The notes under the pieces are model-generated. The model did not search any database, was not told the DNA's origin, and saw only the letters and a list, made by a program, of their open reading frames with translations. This document shows positions 48,644-58,077 of a stretch of DNA of 64,000 bases, in pieces. Location: positions 1 through 64,000 of the forward strand of contig SDWH01000019.1 in assembly GCA_019550975.1 (NCBI GenBank), given 5' to 3'. The position numbers were made by a program, and so were the translations under genes. The stretch's first letter is position 1. Every line of letters begins with the position of its first letter. This DNA comes from Bacteroidales bacterium SW299. Lineage in GTDB: Bacteria; Bacteroidota; Bacteroidia; Bacteroidales; Bacteroidaceae.

Positions 48644-50632
48644 TTAAAGCAAATTCTTCAGACGGTCGATCAACTCATTACCCAATTCCGTCTTCACCTT
48701 GATATGCTCAAGCACGGCGGTAACAAACGGATTGCTTTCAAACACTCCGCGCACCTCCTCAAAATCCCGCACTTGCTCTTCTCTGCTTCCGTCAGCACCG
48801 AATCCGGTCATTGAAGTCAGTGAAAATTCTTTCTTGGCATCTTCATAAACCAACTTGTCAAGCCCGACAACGGCTTCCTGCCACCTTCTTACAATAGCCA
48901 CAACATCTTTTGCCGTGACAGTATCCGGATCCAGATGATAAAACTCCAGTATCTTACCATAAGCCCATGTCCATTCATAGATGTAATAATTGGCATGCAT
49001 TTCGGCAAACCGCGCATGAATTTCATCCACAGTGGTCAGCGTTCCGCTTTCAATATCGTCCATCAGACGCTCAATTTCACTCTTCGGAGCAATCAGCCCG
49101 GAAACGTCCACCCATTCGCCCTCACCCACCGAAGTGTCCGGCAGCAAGCGGCGGCGGATCTCCTCATCACTTCCGAAAGACTTTATTTCCAGACGTTTGA
49201 TAATAGAGTTTCCGAGGAACTTATGTATGGCGGTTTCATAAAACTTAATGCCATTGTTCAAAGAAGAATTCTTTATTTTCGCACTCTGATACGAATAAAT
49301 CTCCGATGTTTCTCCCGACACACGCGCCAGTTCCTTCAAGATATTCCGCCCTACCATCATTTTCTGAATAGTATACGGACTGAGCAAATTATAATTGATC
49401 TGATCCAGTTTGCAAGGATCCTTGCGCTGGTCGCGCTTCGGCCATTTCTGCGCATCACGAATCGTACCAACACTGCGCAGATTCACTCCAGGCACCAGAT
49501 AAGTGGTATTCTTGTCTTCTATCAGATAAGAAAACGGCAGATTCGACGTATCCGGATGAGCGACATGACGCCCCATAACCAACGAAAACGCACCGATACG
49601 CGCAGGCCACAGAATATACGAATCGGATGTCGTTTTCGCTCCCCGCTCAAGCGCACCCTGATGAATGGGGCCCAACTTATACATATGGTTGCTTTGGTTC
49701 GAACCGGAACCGGCGTTCATGAACGAGAACATGCCGGCAATAAGCAAAGTCGATTTATGGTGAGTCACCGTAAACGGACCTGCAAAAATAGCACATGCCT
49801 CACCGTTTTCTTCCTGGCAATTGCTGAAGAAAAGCGAATCAGAAGCAGAATAAGTATGTCCCAGATGACAGGCCTGCCCCACAAAACAACGGGCAAGCAT
49901 TGTGCCGTCCTCCACATGCGAACCGCTCGAAATGATAAAATCATCGCAAATAACTCCATATCCGATATGTACCGGGGCATACTGGTTGCTGTTCACACTA
50001 CCGTTTTTCAAGCGGCCCGCACCTTCTATCTGGCAATAATCTCCGATGCGCACATTCTTTATATAACCGGAATTGACAATCGTGACATGGCTTCCGATCG
50101 TTCCGGTTGCAGAGGCGTGCCTCTCGGCATAATCCTCTACAATCCGCTTCATCCGCTCAATCAGTTTGGGGCGGTGGCGATACAGTGCCATGATATATGC
50201 CTGGTGTGCAGACAAACGGTCGTGAATATACACCTCACGCCCGCCAGTTTCATTCAGCACAGATACTTCTACACCATTCCCAAACCGGCTCCGTCCATCC
50301 ACAAGGATAATATCCACATTCTCGATGAATGTGCTGTCGCCAATCTCATAATTGGCGATATAATTCTTCACATTTTCGATATAGCAGTTATCACCGACCA
50401 CCACATTATATAATGTAGCATAATACAGTCCGGAATGTTTGGTTATCCCTCCGGCAAGCCTGAACTCCTTATCAAAGCATCCCAGGCGGATTTCTCCGGA
50501 AAAACGGATATGATGTATATGGTCAGGACGGAAACCATCCGTCACCTTCACCATACTCCAGTCGGAAGCCATGCAGTGCTGCGCTTCCAGCCGTGAGATT
50601 TCTTCAGCCGTAAGTGAACGATATTGCTTCAT
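48644..50632 (-). CDS. DUF4954 family protein with left-handed beta-helix
   Basis: A 662-residue cytoplasmic protein; the opening YRSLTAEEISRLEAQHCMASDWSMVKV is typical of DUF4954 in Bacteroidetes. Residues about 60-330 show hexapeptide repeats of a left-handed beta-helix (VVVGDNCYIENV, IGDYCQIEGAG, SSGSHVEDGTMLARCFVGQ), as in acyl- and nucleotidyl-transferases; the C-terminal third is helical. The substrate is unknown. The start overlaps the hflX stop by 4 bp (ATGA), implying translational coupling. Confidence 0.85.
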   Translation of the reverse strand: MKQYRSLTAEEISRLEAQHCMASDWSMVKVTDGFRPDHIHHIRFSGEIRLGCFDKEFRLAGGITKHSGLYYATLYNVVVGDNCYIENVKNYIANYEIGDSTFIENVDIILVDGRSRFGNGVEVSVLNETGGREVYIHDRLSAHQAYIMALYRHRPKLIERMKRIVEDYAERHASATGTIGSHVTIVNSGYIKNVRIGDYCQIEGAGRLKNGSVNSNQYAPVHIGYGVICDDFIISSGSHVEDGTMLARCFVGQACHLGHTYSASDSLFFSNCQEENGEACAIFAGPFTVTHHKSTLLIAGMFSFMNAGSGSNQSNHMYKLGPIHQGALERGAKTTSDSYILWPARIGAFSLVMGRHVAHPDTSNLPFSYLIEDKNTTYLVPGVNLRSVGTIRDAQKWPKRDQRKDPCKLDQINYNLLSPYTIQKMMVGRNILKELARVSGETSEIYSYQSAKIKNSSLNNGIKFYETAIHKFLGNSIIKRLEIKSFGSDEEIRRRLLPDTSVGEGEWVDVSGLIAPKSEIERLMDDIESGTLTTVDEIHARFAEMHANYYIYEWTWAYGKILEFYHLDPDTVTAKDVVAIVRRWQEAVVGLDKLVYEDAKKEFSLTSMTGFGADGSREEQVRDFEEVRGVFESNPFVTAVLEHIKVKTELGNELIDRLKNLL

Positions 50633-51888
50633 TGTTCGTCGTCGTAAGTTTGATACAAAAAGTCATTATAAGGATACTTCTGCACATGAAGCTGCTTTAC
50701 CTTCTTGTACAGCAACGCGCGGAATTCTTCCAGATTGGTCTTCTCCCGTGCAGAGATAAAGATGCAGTTATCATCCAGCTTCGCCATCCATGTACGCATC
50801 AGTTCATCCAGCGTAATGTTTTCTTTCGTCCTGGGAGTCAGATCATCCTCGTCTTTCTCTATATAAGAGTAAGCGTCAATCTTGTTGAAGACAATCATGG
50901 TCGGCTTTCCGCCCGCTCCGATATCAGCTACCGTTTTGTCGACCACCTGAATCTGTTCTTCAAAGTCGGGATGCGAAATGTCAACCACATGCACCAGCAA
51001 ATCCGCTTCGCGAACTTCGTCCAGCGTCGATTTGAACGAATCGACCAAATCGGTAGGCAGTTTGCGTATGAAACCTACTGTATCCGAAAGGAGAAAAGGA
51101 AGATTCTCTATTATCACTTTACGGACAGTCGTATCGAGAGTAGCAAAAAGCTTGTTTTCTGCAAAGACATCACTTTTTGCCAGCAGGTTCATCAGTGTCG
51201 ATTTTCCCACATTCGTGTATCCCACGAGCGCAACACGGATCAGACGACCGCGATTCTTACGCTGTGTAGACTTCTGCGTATCTATTTCCGCCAAACGCTG
51301 TTTCAACAGCGACATGCGGTTCAGAATAATACGGCGGTCCATTTCGAGCTGCGTTTCACCGGGACCGCGAAGCCCTACCGAACCTTTTCCTCCGCCCGCA
51401 CCGGAGCCTCCGCCCTGACGTTCCAGGTGAGTCCACAACCGTTGCAGGCGTGGCAGCATATATTTATATTGTGCCAGTTCCACCTGCGTCTTGGCGTTTG
51501 CAGTCTGCGCGCGCATTGCAAAAATGTCCAAAATCAATGAAGTCCGGTCCAGAATCTTCACGTTCAATTCTTTCTCGATGTTTCTGATCTGTTTCGCAGA
51601 AAGTTCATCATCAAAAATCACCATTCCGATCTCAGTGTCTTCGCTTTCATTCTGCACAGCCAAATACTCCTTGATTTCCTGCAGTTTACCTTTTCCCACA
51701 TAAGTTACAGAGTTGGGAGTGTCGATTTTTTGCGTAAAGCGTTTCACAACCTCCGCCCCTGCCGTTTCTGCGAGGAAAGCCAGTTCGTCCAAATATTCGT
51801 TCGTCTTGCGTTCATTCTGAGTCTGCGTAATCAAACCCACCAGCACAGCCTTTTCGGTCTGCGCGTCAGATATAACAAATTCTTTCAT
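50629..51888 (-). CDS. hflX: Ribosome-associated GTPase HflX
   Basis: A 419-residue GTPase that splits or rescues stalled ribosomes. The N-terminal HflX domain (about 15-190) includes FDDELSAKQIRNIEK and a Gly-rich linker (GGGSGAGGGKGSVGLRGPGETQLE). The G domain (about 205-375) has the P-loop GYTNVGKST, G3 DTVGFIRKLP and G4 NKID. Length is normal. It is the first gene of the operon with DUF4954 and the TlpA-like gene. Confidence 0.96.
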   Translation of the reverse strand: MKEFVISDAQTEKAVLVGLITQTQNERKTNEYLDELAFLAETAGAEVVKRFTQKIDTPNSVTYVGKGKLQEIKEYLAVQNESEDTEIGMVIFDDELSAKQIRNIEKELNVKILDRTSLILDIFAMRAQTANAKTQVELAQYKYMLPRLQRLWTHLERQGGGSGAGGGKGSVGLRGPGETQLEMDRRIILNRMSLLKQRLAEIDTQKSTQRKNRGRLIRVALVGYTNVGKSTLMNLLAKSDVFAENKLFATLDTTVRKVIIENLPFLLSDTVGFIRKLPTDLVDSFKSTLDEVREADLLVHVVDISHPDFEEQIQVVDKTVADIGAGGKPTMIVFNKIDAYSYIEKDEDDLTPRTKENITLDELMRTWMAKLDDNCIFISAREKTNLEEFRALLYKKVKQLHVQKYPYNDFLYQTYDDEQ

Positions 51889-52106
51889 TCAATGTGATTC
51901 AACTATTCAATCGCAAACTTAAATAAAATTCTTGATTTTATATATTTCTGAAATAACTTTTTATGAATTACTTGATTGAAAGCACGCCGCAGAAAAGCAA
52001 CGCGTCTTACAACATGCAATCCACCACAAAACTATTGTCTGCGCATAAAATACCGCGCCTGCATGAATTTTACGGAAAGTACCGTTCGCCATATGCCAAA
52101 ACTTCG

Positions 52107-52114
52107 TAACTTTA
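52107..52114 (+). promoter_or_regulatory. -7 box upstream of the cupin gene
   Basis: TAACTTTA, one base off TAnnTTTG, 47 nt before the ATG of the cupin gene. No clear -33 box. Confidence 0.4.
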
Positions 52115-52161
52115 GCCACAAAAAACAATTCACATTCAAACAACTCTGAAAATCGTCAATT

Positions 52162-52614
52162 ATGAAAAGCTTAAAGTTTTGTACATTGCTGATCGGAATG
52201 TTTCTCGCTGCAGGAACAAACACGCATGCCACCAATCTGGAAAACAGCGACAAGTCTTCCGCAACGGCAAAGAAAACGCGAAGTGAAACATTCGTCTACT
52301 CAGACAAGCAGTCCTGGGAACCGGCGGGAAAAGGCGTAACACGACAGGTGATGGGGTATGACGGCCAGGTAATGATGGTTAAAGTGAAATTTGAGAAAGG
52401 TGCAGTAGGCACTTTACACACACATTATCATACCCAAACAACTTATGTTGCCAGCGGCAAGTTTGAATTCACCGTCGGCGGTGAAACAAAGACCGTAGAA
52501 GCCGGCGACGGCATCTATATGGAACCAGACGTTCCGCACAGCTGCACCTGTCTGGAAGCCGGTATGCTGATAGACTGCTTCTCGCCGATGCGGGCGGACT
52601 ATCTGACAAAATGA
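52162..52614 (+). CDS. Secreted KdgF-like cupin
   Basis: A 150-residue single-cupin protein with an N-terminal signal peptide (about 1-23). The cupin core resembles KdgF, which opens 4,5-unsaturated uronates: GVTRQVMGYDGQVMMVKVKF, then KGAVGTLHTHYHTQTTYVASGKFEF with metal ligands His, His and Gln, then PDVPHS with the last His, and the KdgF-like end DCFSPMRADYL. KdgF itself is cytoplasmic, so the signal peptide is unusual. A different small-molecule role is possible. It stands alone, divergent from hflX, and its stop is followed directly by the group II intron remnant. Confidence 0.75.
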   Translation: MKSLKFCTLLIGMFLAAGTNTHATNLENSDKSSATAKKTRSETFVYSDKQSWEPAGKGVTRQVMGYDGQVMMVKVKFEKGAVGTLHTHYHTQTTYVASGKFEFTVGGETKTVEAGDGIYMEPDVPHSCTCLEAGMLIDCFSPMRADYLTK

Positions 52615-52644
52615 AAAGATGCCCCAACAGAAGCAATGCAACCA

Positions 52645-53116
52645 GGCTCATCCAGCCTTACGCAACTCGTCATCAGACTTTATAGAGGTTACTAGTCGGC
52701 TTTTTGCCACACACCAGTAGCCAAGATGAGTATTTCCCAATTGATATGCCTGCCAGTCAAGAGCACCCCATTTCTTTAGGACAGGCACTTTGCCCTTGAC
52801 ATTCTTCCATGAGTTCCAGATACACATGCGTATCCGTTGCCTTAACCATTCGTCGGCATCAGTGCAAAGACGTTTCACACAAAAGGAGCATCTCAGAAAC
52901 TTTATCCCTCTCACATAAGAAACGACCGTCTTCTCTCCGTTTGCTTTAAGGAAGAGTTTTCCCTCTATGAAACGAGTTCTTGATTCTTTTACACGACGGG
53001 AGGCACGTTTGGATTTACAACCATCGCATCGTCCGCATAACGGACCAAGGAAAAACCGAGGCTTTCCAACTCCTTACCCAGCTCTTTGGGCATGATGTTA
53101 CTCAACAAACAACTTA
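52645..53116 (-). pseudogene. Group II intron reverse transcriptase/maturase remnant
   Basis: Read on the minus strand, about 53116-53020 encodes SCLLSNIMPKELGKELES and RYADDAM, the RT active-site region with YADD. A 1-nt loss just after (near 53018) shifts the frame. The other frame continues SKRASRRVKESRTRFIEGK, then the ATG-started piece at 52914-52648 with DEWLRQRIRMCIWNSWK and YQLGNTHLGYWCVAKS, the maturase X domain. The N-terminal RT half is absent and the C-terminus is also frame-disrupted. No room remains for intron domains V/VI before the cupin stop at 52614. The element is dead. Confidence 0.88.
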
Positions 53117-53164
53117 AGAGGGTGCATCAAAATGTACGTTAACATACATTTTGACACACCCTCT
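53117..53164 (-). terminator. Long inverted repeat, probable terminator of the left susCD pair
   Basis: A 20-bp arm (53117-53136, beginning AGAGGGTG) pairs with 53145-53164 with two mismatches around an 8-nt loop containing GTTAAC. It lies 28 nt after the SusD stop on the minus strand, and the intron remnant begins directly behind it. There is no long T tail, so a mobile-element end or MITE-like origin is also possible. Confidence 0.7.
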
Positions 53165-53191
53165 CTTATTTCTATTTACAGGCAATATTGC

Positions 53192-54805
53192 TTATCGCGA
53201 GCCTTTTGCCCACCAAACATTTTCAGTAAACACATACTGTCCGTTTCCATAGGCTTCCTGTACATTCGGATTGGCGCTGACTTCATCGCTGCCATAAGGT
53301 GCTCTCAATGGAAATTTTCCCGGATTTTCCAAAGAATATACATCACGCCCTTCCGCTTTCAAACGACGGACATCATTGTATGCCTCTGTTGTTTCTCCAT
53401 TGGCTCCCCACATAGCTATATATTTCTGAATCATCGTTTCTCCCAGCGGATCTGCATCAAACAACGGCGATACATTCGTATCAAAGTAGTTCTCGGCGTC
53501 ACTCGCTGTCAATGCAGATGTAGAATTGGGCCGAACCGGCACTACCGTATTTGCCAAGGCATTCTGAACGTTTTCTTCCGTATTCAACATTCCGGCAACA
53601 ACAGCCTCCTTGAGAGCCGTTTTCGCTTCGGATATACGGTTCAGACGAACCAAAGCCTCAGCTTTCAGAAAGAGCAGTTCATGATAGCTCATAAGGTAAG
53701 TGGGCGCACTGGCAGCCATCAGGAAAATAGAAGTATTGTAATATTCCTGCGACTGCTGCAACGTTTCGCCTCCGTTGGGCGCCATCATCGACATGAAATT
53801 AGCCTCTGTACCATCCAGCTGTTTGCAATAATACGGACTAGGCAGCGTAGCGTCGGCACCGATGGCATCTACATACACCCGATGCAGACGAGGATCCTGA
53901 CGTTCCTGCAACTTTTTCGCCATGCTGGTGCTGGCTGCCGTATATTCACGGCTTGTAAAGAAGTCGAACAGCGGATTTATGTTCACATTCCCGTCATATT
54001 CCGTAAACTCAGCCTGTTCGTCTGCGCTCTGAAACGAATTGTCAACATAAGTCAGCACATTATTCAGTGCAGCTGTCTGATCTTCCGTAACATTCAGCAA
54101 ACGCATAGCATACCGTGCCTTCAGTCCATAAGCAAGTTTCAGCCATTTCTGAGCATCTCCATTAAATAGAATGTCTTGAGAACCGACAGGACCGCTTCCA
54201 TGATTGTCTCCCTTCGGCAGATCCTCTATCGCATCGTCCAAATAATCGTTTATTGCCGTATAGATGCTTTCCTGCGAATCGACTTCCGGAGTCATGTATT
54301 GAGGCTTTCCGTTATCCAGCTGAGCCAATGCAGCCTGCGAATAAGGCGCATCGCCAAACGCATCCGTTATCAATGCCGAGTTGATAGCCGCCAGCACTTC
54401 ACCCATTCCTTTTGTAGTATAATTTTCAGGCTGTGTTCCAGTTTCCGAACATTTGTCAATAATAATGCGGGCATTTTTCAAAGTGGCATAAGTGTTGCCC
54501 CATATATTATTGAAAGTAGACGAAGAATAAACCTCTGCTACACGCATCTCCGCATTATACAACTGATTGAAAACGCCCACCTCCTGCTCTATATAAGAAG
54601 CAAAATAATGATTAAAGTCACCTCCTATATTGCTGAAGGCCGTAGAAGTGACAGCATCTGTCAGGATAAACTTGGCATCCATGCTGTGAGGATTGTCAAT
54701 GTCCTGATTGATTCTGTCCATTTTGTCTTCAGAACAAGAAAGTATCATACTGCCCATCAATACCGCAGACAGACAGATTCTTATGTTTTTATATGCAATC
54801 TTCAT
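53192..54805 (-). CDS. SusD-like lipoprotein (partner of the currently silent SusC)
   Basis: A 537-residue lipoprotein (signal ending ILSC, then SEDKMDRINQD). NGDAQKWLKLAYGLKARYAMRLL and DAFGDAPYSQAAL place it in the SusD-like_2 type group, unlike the SusD on the right side (62876), which is of the RagB type. It follows the left susC by 12 bp. With the central segment in the present orientation no promoter faces this pair, so it is predicted to be poorly expressed. The ligand is unknown. Confidence 0.92.
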   Translation of the reverse strand: MKIAYKNIRICLSAVLMGSMILSCSEDKMDRINQDIDNPHSMDAKFILTDAVTSTAFSNIGGDFNHYFASYIEQEVGVFNQLYNAEMRVAEVYSSSTFNNIWGNTYATLKNARIIIDKCSETGTQPENYTTKGMGEVLAAINSALITDAFGDAPYSQAALAQLDNGKPQYMTPEVDSQESIYTAINDYLDDAIEDLPKGDNHGSGPVGSQDILFNGDAQKWLKLAYGLKARYAMRLLNVTEDQTAALNNVLTYVDNSFQSADEQAEFTEYDGNVNINPLFDFFTSREYTAASTSMAKKLQERQDPRLHRVYVDAIGADATLPSPYYCKQLDGTEANFMSMMAPNGGETLQQSQEYYNTSIFLMAASAPTYLMSYHELLFLKAEALVRLNRISEAKTALKEAVVAGMLNTEENVQNALANTVVPVRPNSTSALTASDAENYFDTNVSPLFDADPLGETMIQKYIAMWGANGETTEAYNDVRRLKAEGRDVYSLENPGKFPLRAPYGSDEVSANPNVQEAYGNGQYVFTENVWWAKGSR

Positions 54806-54817
54806 ATTTCTTGTCTA

Positions 54818-57808
54818 TTAAAAAGTGAAAGTTAATCCAAAGCCATAGCTTGAAGATCCCGGCAGAGAGAAGCGTTCAAAAGCTCCGGCCATATTGTTGT
54901 TTCCTAAAGTTGCCTCCGGATCCAGTCCCGGCAATTGCGACCAGATGAGGATATTCCGCGCAAACACGTTTGCTGATATCTTCAGATAATCTTTATCCAA
55001 CACCGGATAGCTCAGCGAGATCTCACGCAACTTGATATAAGAGTTGTCATAAACAGAGGCTTCATCGATAGAGTTCATCGCATTGAAGTATGCATAGGCA
55101 TTTTCTCCTTTAATCTTGATGTCATTCGGAGAATATGTACCGTCGGCATTCTGCTTCACTGCCGGTTTCTCGAACAAGAACTCGTCCATGTTCCGGATGT
55201 CGGCAGAATGCTGGGTCACGCCGTAATAGTCAAGCACTCCCAACGTGCCGCTGTAGATCTGCCCGCCCTGCTTCCAGTCAAGCACAGCCGACAAGCGGAA
55301 CTTGTACAGTTCCAGAGTCGTATTGAATCCCAGGCGGAAATCCGGTGAGATCTTACCGATAACCTGCGGCTCTCCGGCCTGCGGCATACCGTTCTCATCC
55401 ACAACGATATCTCCATTCTCATTGCGCAAAAAGCCTGTACCGTAGATTACGGGGAACTTGTCTCCGATGCTTGCACGAACCTGCGGAGTAACAAATCCTC
55501 CCAACATGATGCTCTGCACTCCATCAGCCAGCTTGTCTACATAATTATCTATCTTTGAGAAGTTAAATCCAAAGTCCCAATATACATTTTTCCTGTCTAT
55601 CGGTTTGACCGTCAAAGTCAGTTCATGGGCATTGGTGTGGATAGAACCTCCATTTGTCACCATTTCGCTATAACCGGTAGAGGTAGAAAGAGGAACAGCA
55701 AAGATCTGATCCTTGACATTCTGGCGCGAATAAGTATAGTTCAACGAAACCAGGCCATGCCAGAAAGCCAAGTCCAATCCGATTTCATATGATTTCGTGT
55801 TCTGCGGTTTCAGATTCGGATCATAAACCCTATAATAAGGAATATAAGATGTTACCGATCCGAACGGATACTGGATGGGCGTACCGGCAGAAAAGCCTCC
55901 ACCATAAGCGGGCACAACATACAAGTTCTCGACATATTCTCCTGCCATACCTACTTCGGCATACGACCCTCTGATCTTTCCGAAAGTCAGCACATCATTC
56001 TGAAGAGCAGGAAGCTCAGTGAATATCCACCCCAATGAAACCGAAGGATAAGTAAACGAACGGTTTCCGCGAGGCATTGAAGACACTCTGTCGTTTCTTA
56101 CCGTAGCATTCAGATACAGCATGTTTCTCCATGACAATGAAAGATTTCCGAAATTACCGACCGTACGTCTTTTCGTTGTGCTTTGTCCCGACTGGAAAGT
56201 GGTGGCGTTGCCGATATTGTTCCAGCCCGGGAAATTGAAGTTATATCCTTGTGCCGTGGTGACACGTGTGCTTTTATCCACCCACTCATTACCGTACATC
56301 AGGTTAAAATCAAAATCCTCGCTGATTTTCCAGTCATAGGTAACCGTAAGCAGAGAGTTCATTTCAGTTATCTGATAATCATCCTGGCGGGAATATCCCG
56401 TACTGTAACTTCTGTCACCATATCCGTAATTATCCGAATAGATGGTGCTGTAGGCATCCGCTCCCAACTGATACCTTGCGGTGAGGCTGTGATTGTCAGT
56501 GCCGAAGTCAGTGTTATACTGCACATAAGCGTTACCGAAAAAGCGCTGTGAACGCTCTACGAACGAATTGTTTTCTGTCGCCCAGTAAGCGTTGTTGAAC
56601 GTTGAAGGACGATAATTGTTCTGCGTATAAGGATCCCCGTCGATGTGAGAAGGGATTCCGTTGAAGTCATAGCTTGACGGTGCTCCATAAACAGTTGCAA
56701 CAATACCTTCGTTACCCGAGCTTTGCTTCTTGATTTTTGAAGTGATAAAATTACCGCTGAATCCGGTAGTCCAGTTTTTCGTCAGATTTGCCGTCGCGTT
56801 CAACTTCACATTGTAACGGTCCATACCTGTATTCGGAATAATTCCGTCTGAGGTGTTGTTACCCAACGAGAAAGAATAATATCCTTTGTCAAAAGCCTGA
56901 GAAACATTGACATTGTTGCTCCAGGAAACGCCCGTATTGAAGAATTCCTTTGCATTGTCATAAGCCTGAGGCACAGCCCAAGGATCCAATCCGGCCGCTG
57001 CCCGCTGCGGAACATAGTACATTCCTTCGTGCATTCCGTATTGCTGCGTATAGGCATTGCTTACATTTCCACCATACGTAGCATCATTGGCCAGTTCAGA
57101 TATTTTGGGTCCCCATGCAGTCGAAGCGTTCGGATCAAACACGCCGTTCATGCCTTGAGCGTATTCTTTCTGAAATTCAGGCAATGTAGAAACCTTGTCA
57201 AAAGACAAGTTCGTCTTAAATGTCACGCTCGGCTTGCCCTTAGAAGCCCCTTTTCCGCTTTTAGTGGTAATGACAATGACACCGTTTGACGCACGCATCC
57301 CATAAAGTGCAGAGGCAGCTTGCCCCTTCAATATATTAATGCTCTCAATGTCATTCGGGTCCAAGTCTACAGCACGGTTTGCAAAGTCCGCGCCAGCCAC
57401 ACTTCCTGTATTTCGCGCATCCGTGTCAATATCAGCAGCCGAAGAAATAGGCATTCCGTCAACGACATACAATGGCGTATTGTCACCTGTAAATGAGCGC
57501 ACACCACGAATCACAATTTGTGACGATGCACCTGGCATACCTGACGAAGGGGTAATATCCACGCCCGACACTTTTCCCTGCAATGCAGAAGAAAGGCTTG
57601 TGCTTGCAGCCTGGGTCAACTGCTCACCCTTCACATCTTGCACTGCATAGGCCAGCGCCTTTTTCTCTTTCGATATTCCCATCGCCGTAACGACCACTTC
57701 ATCCAGCATCTCATCGTCCGATTTCAGCACTACGTTTACAACCGGCTTGATATCAACTTCCTGCGTCTGCAACCCGATGAACGAAATGATCAAAGTACCG
57801 GCCGAACT
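54818..57808 (-). CDS. SusC-like TonB-dependent transporter, 5'-truncated silent allele
   Basis: An open frame of 996 residues from the repeat boundary: SSAGTLIISFIGLQTQEVD, then the rest of the carboxypeptidase-regulatory domain, the TonB plug and a full beta-barrel ending in GLTFTF. Signal peptide and first 67 residues are missing, and there is no ATG upstream before an in-frame stop. Its first 92 bp are identical to codons 68-98 of the right-hand susC. Inversion of 57809-59972 would supply promoter and residues 1-67 in frame, giving a 1063-residue protein. The frame is fully open, so it is a stored, switchable gene, not a decayed one. Confidence 0.93.
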   Translation of the reverse strand, partial: SSAGTLIISFIGLQTQEVDIKPVVNVVLKSDDEMLDEVVVTAMGISKEKKALAYAVQDVKGEQLTQAASTSLSSALQGKVSGVDITPSSGMPGASSQIVIRGVRSFTGDNTPLYVVDGMPISSAADIDTDARNTGSVAGADFANRAVDLDPNDIESINILKGQAASALYGMRASNGVIVITTKSGKGASKGKPSVTFKTNLSFDKVSTLPEFQKEYAQGMNGVFDPNASTAWGPKISELANDATYGGNVSNAYTQQYGMHEGMYYVPQRAAAGLDPWAVPQAYDNAKEFFNTGVSWSNNVNVSQAFDKGYYSFSLGNNTSDGIIPNTGMDRYNVKLNATANLTKNWTTGFSGNFITSKIKKQSSGNEGIVATVYGAPSSYDFNGIPSHIDGDPYTQNNYRPSTFNNAYWATENNSFVERSQRFFGNAYVQYNTDFGTDNHSLTARYQLGADAYSTIYSDNYGYGDRSYSTGYSRQDDYQITEMNSLLTVTYDWKISEDFDFNLMYGNEWVDKSTRVTTAQGYNFNFPGWNNIGNATTFQSGQSTTKRRTVGNFGNLSLSWRNMLYLNATVRNDRVSSMPRGNRSFTYPSVSLGWIFTELPALQNDVLTFGKIRGSYAEVGMAGEYVENLYVVPAYGGGFSAGTPIQYPFGSVTSYIPYYRVYDPNLKPQNTKSYEIGLDLAFWHGLVSLNYTYSRQNVKDQIFAVPLSTSTGYSEMVTNGGSIHTNAHELTLTVKPIDRKNVYWDFGFNFSKIDNYVDKLADGVQSIMLGGFVTPQVRASIGDKFPVIYGTGFLRNENGDIVVDENGMPQAGEPQVIGKISPDFRLGFNTTLELYKFRLSAVLDWKQGGQIYSGTLGVLDYYGVTQHSADIRNMDEFLFEKPAVKQNADGTYSPNDIKIKGENAYAYFNAMNSIDEASVYDNSYIKLREISLSYPVLDKDYLKISANVFARNILIWSQLPGLDPEATLGNNNMAGAFERFSLPGSSSYGFGLTFTF
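57717..57808. repeat. 92-bp inverted repeat, left copy (recombination site)
   Basis: Perfect reverse complement of 59973-60064, checked base by base, with identity ending abruptly at both ends. It lies within the coding sequence of the left susC. It marks the left crossover region of the invertible segment. Confidence 0.97.
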
Positions 57809-58077
57809 GAAAAATAGTGTATATTGCTGGACTACAGCATTTTGCCTCTGCCGTGAAGAACTGGATTTCTATTGAAAGTCAGTCTGGAAAGATATCCATG
57901 GAAGCGTTGGTACGCATGTCTTCTACCCATTTCTTTGCGTATTTCAGACAAAGAAAGAGCAACTCGTTGATTTCGTTTTCGCATGTGCTTTGTGCTCTTT
58001 TGGGCCATTTCTGTTTCTGTTCTTCGTCAGACTATATGCTTGATTGAAACAGGTTAAACGTTGCAATTAATTTTATT

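Noticed and set aside
57791-57793. TTG at the start of the left susC frame as a genuine start codon
   Set aside because: It lies in the middle of the 92-bp repeat, and the encoded protein would lack a signal peptide, which a TonB-dependent transporter needs. The same codon is an internal Leu (residue 73) in the right susC.
57817-58047. 76-codon plus-strand frame inside the invertible segment
   Set aside because: No recognisable motif or start signal, and an overlapping minus-strand frame is equally plausible, so neither is called as a gene.
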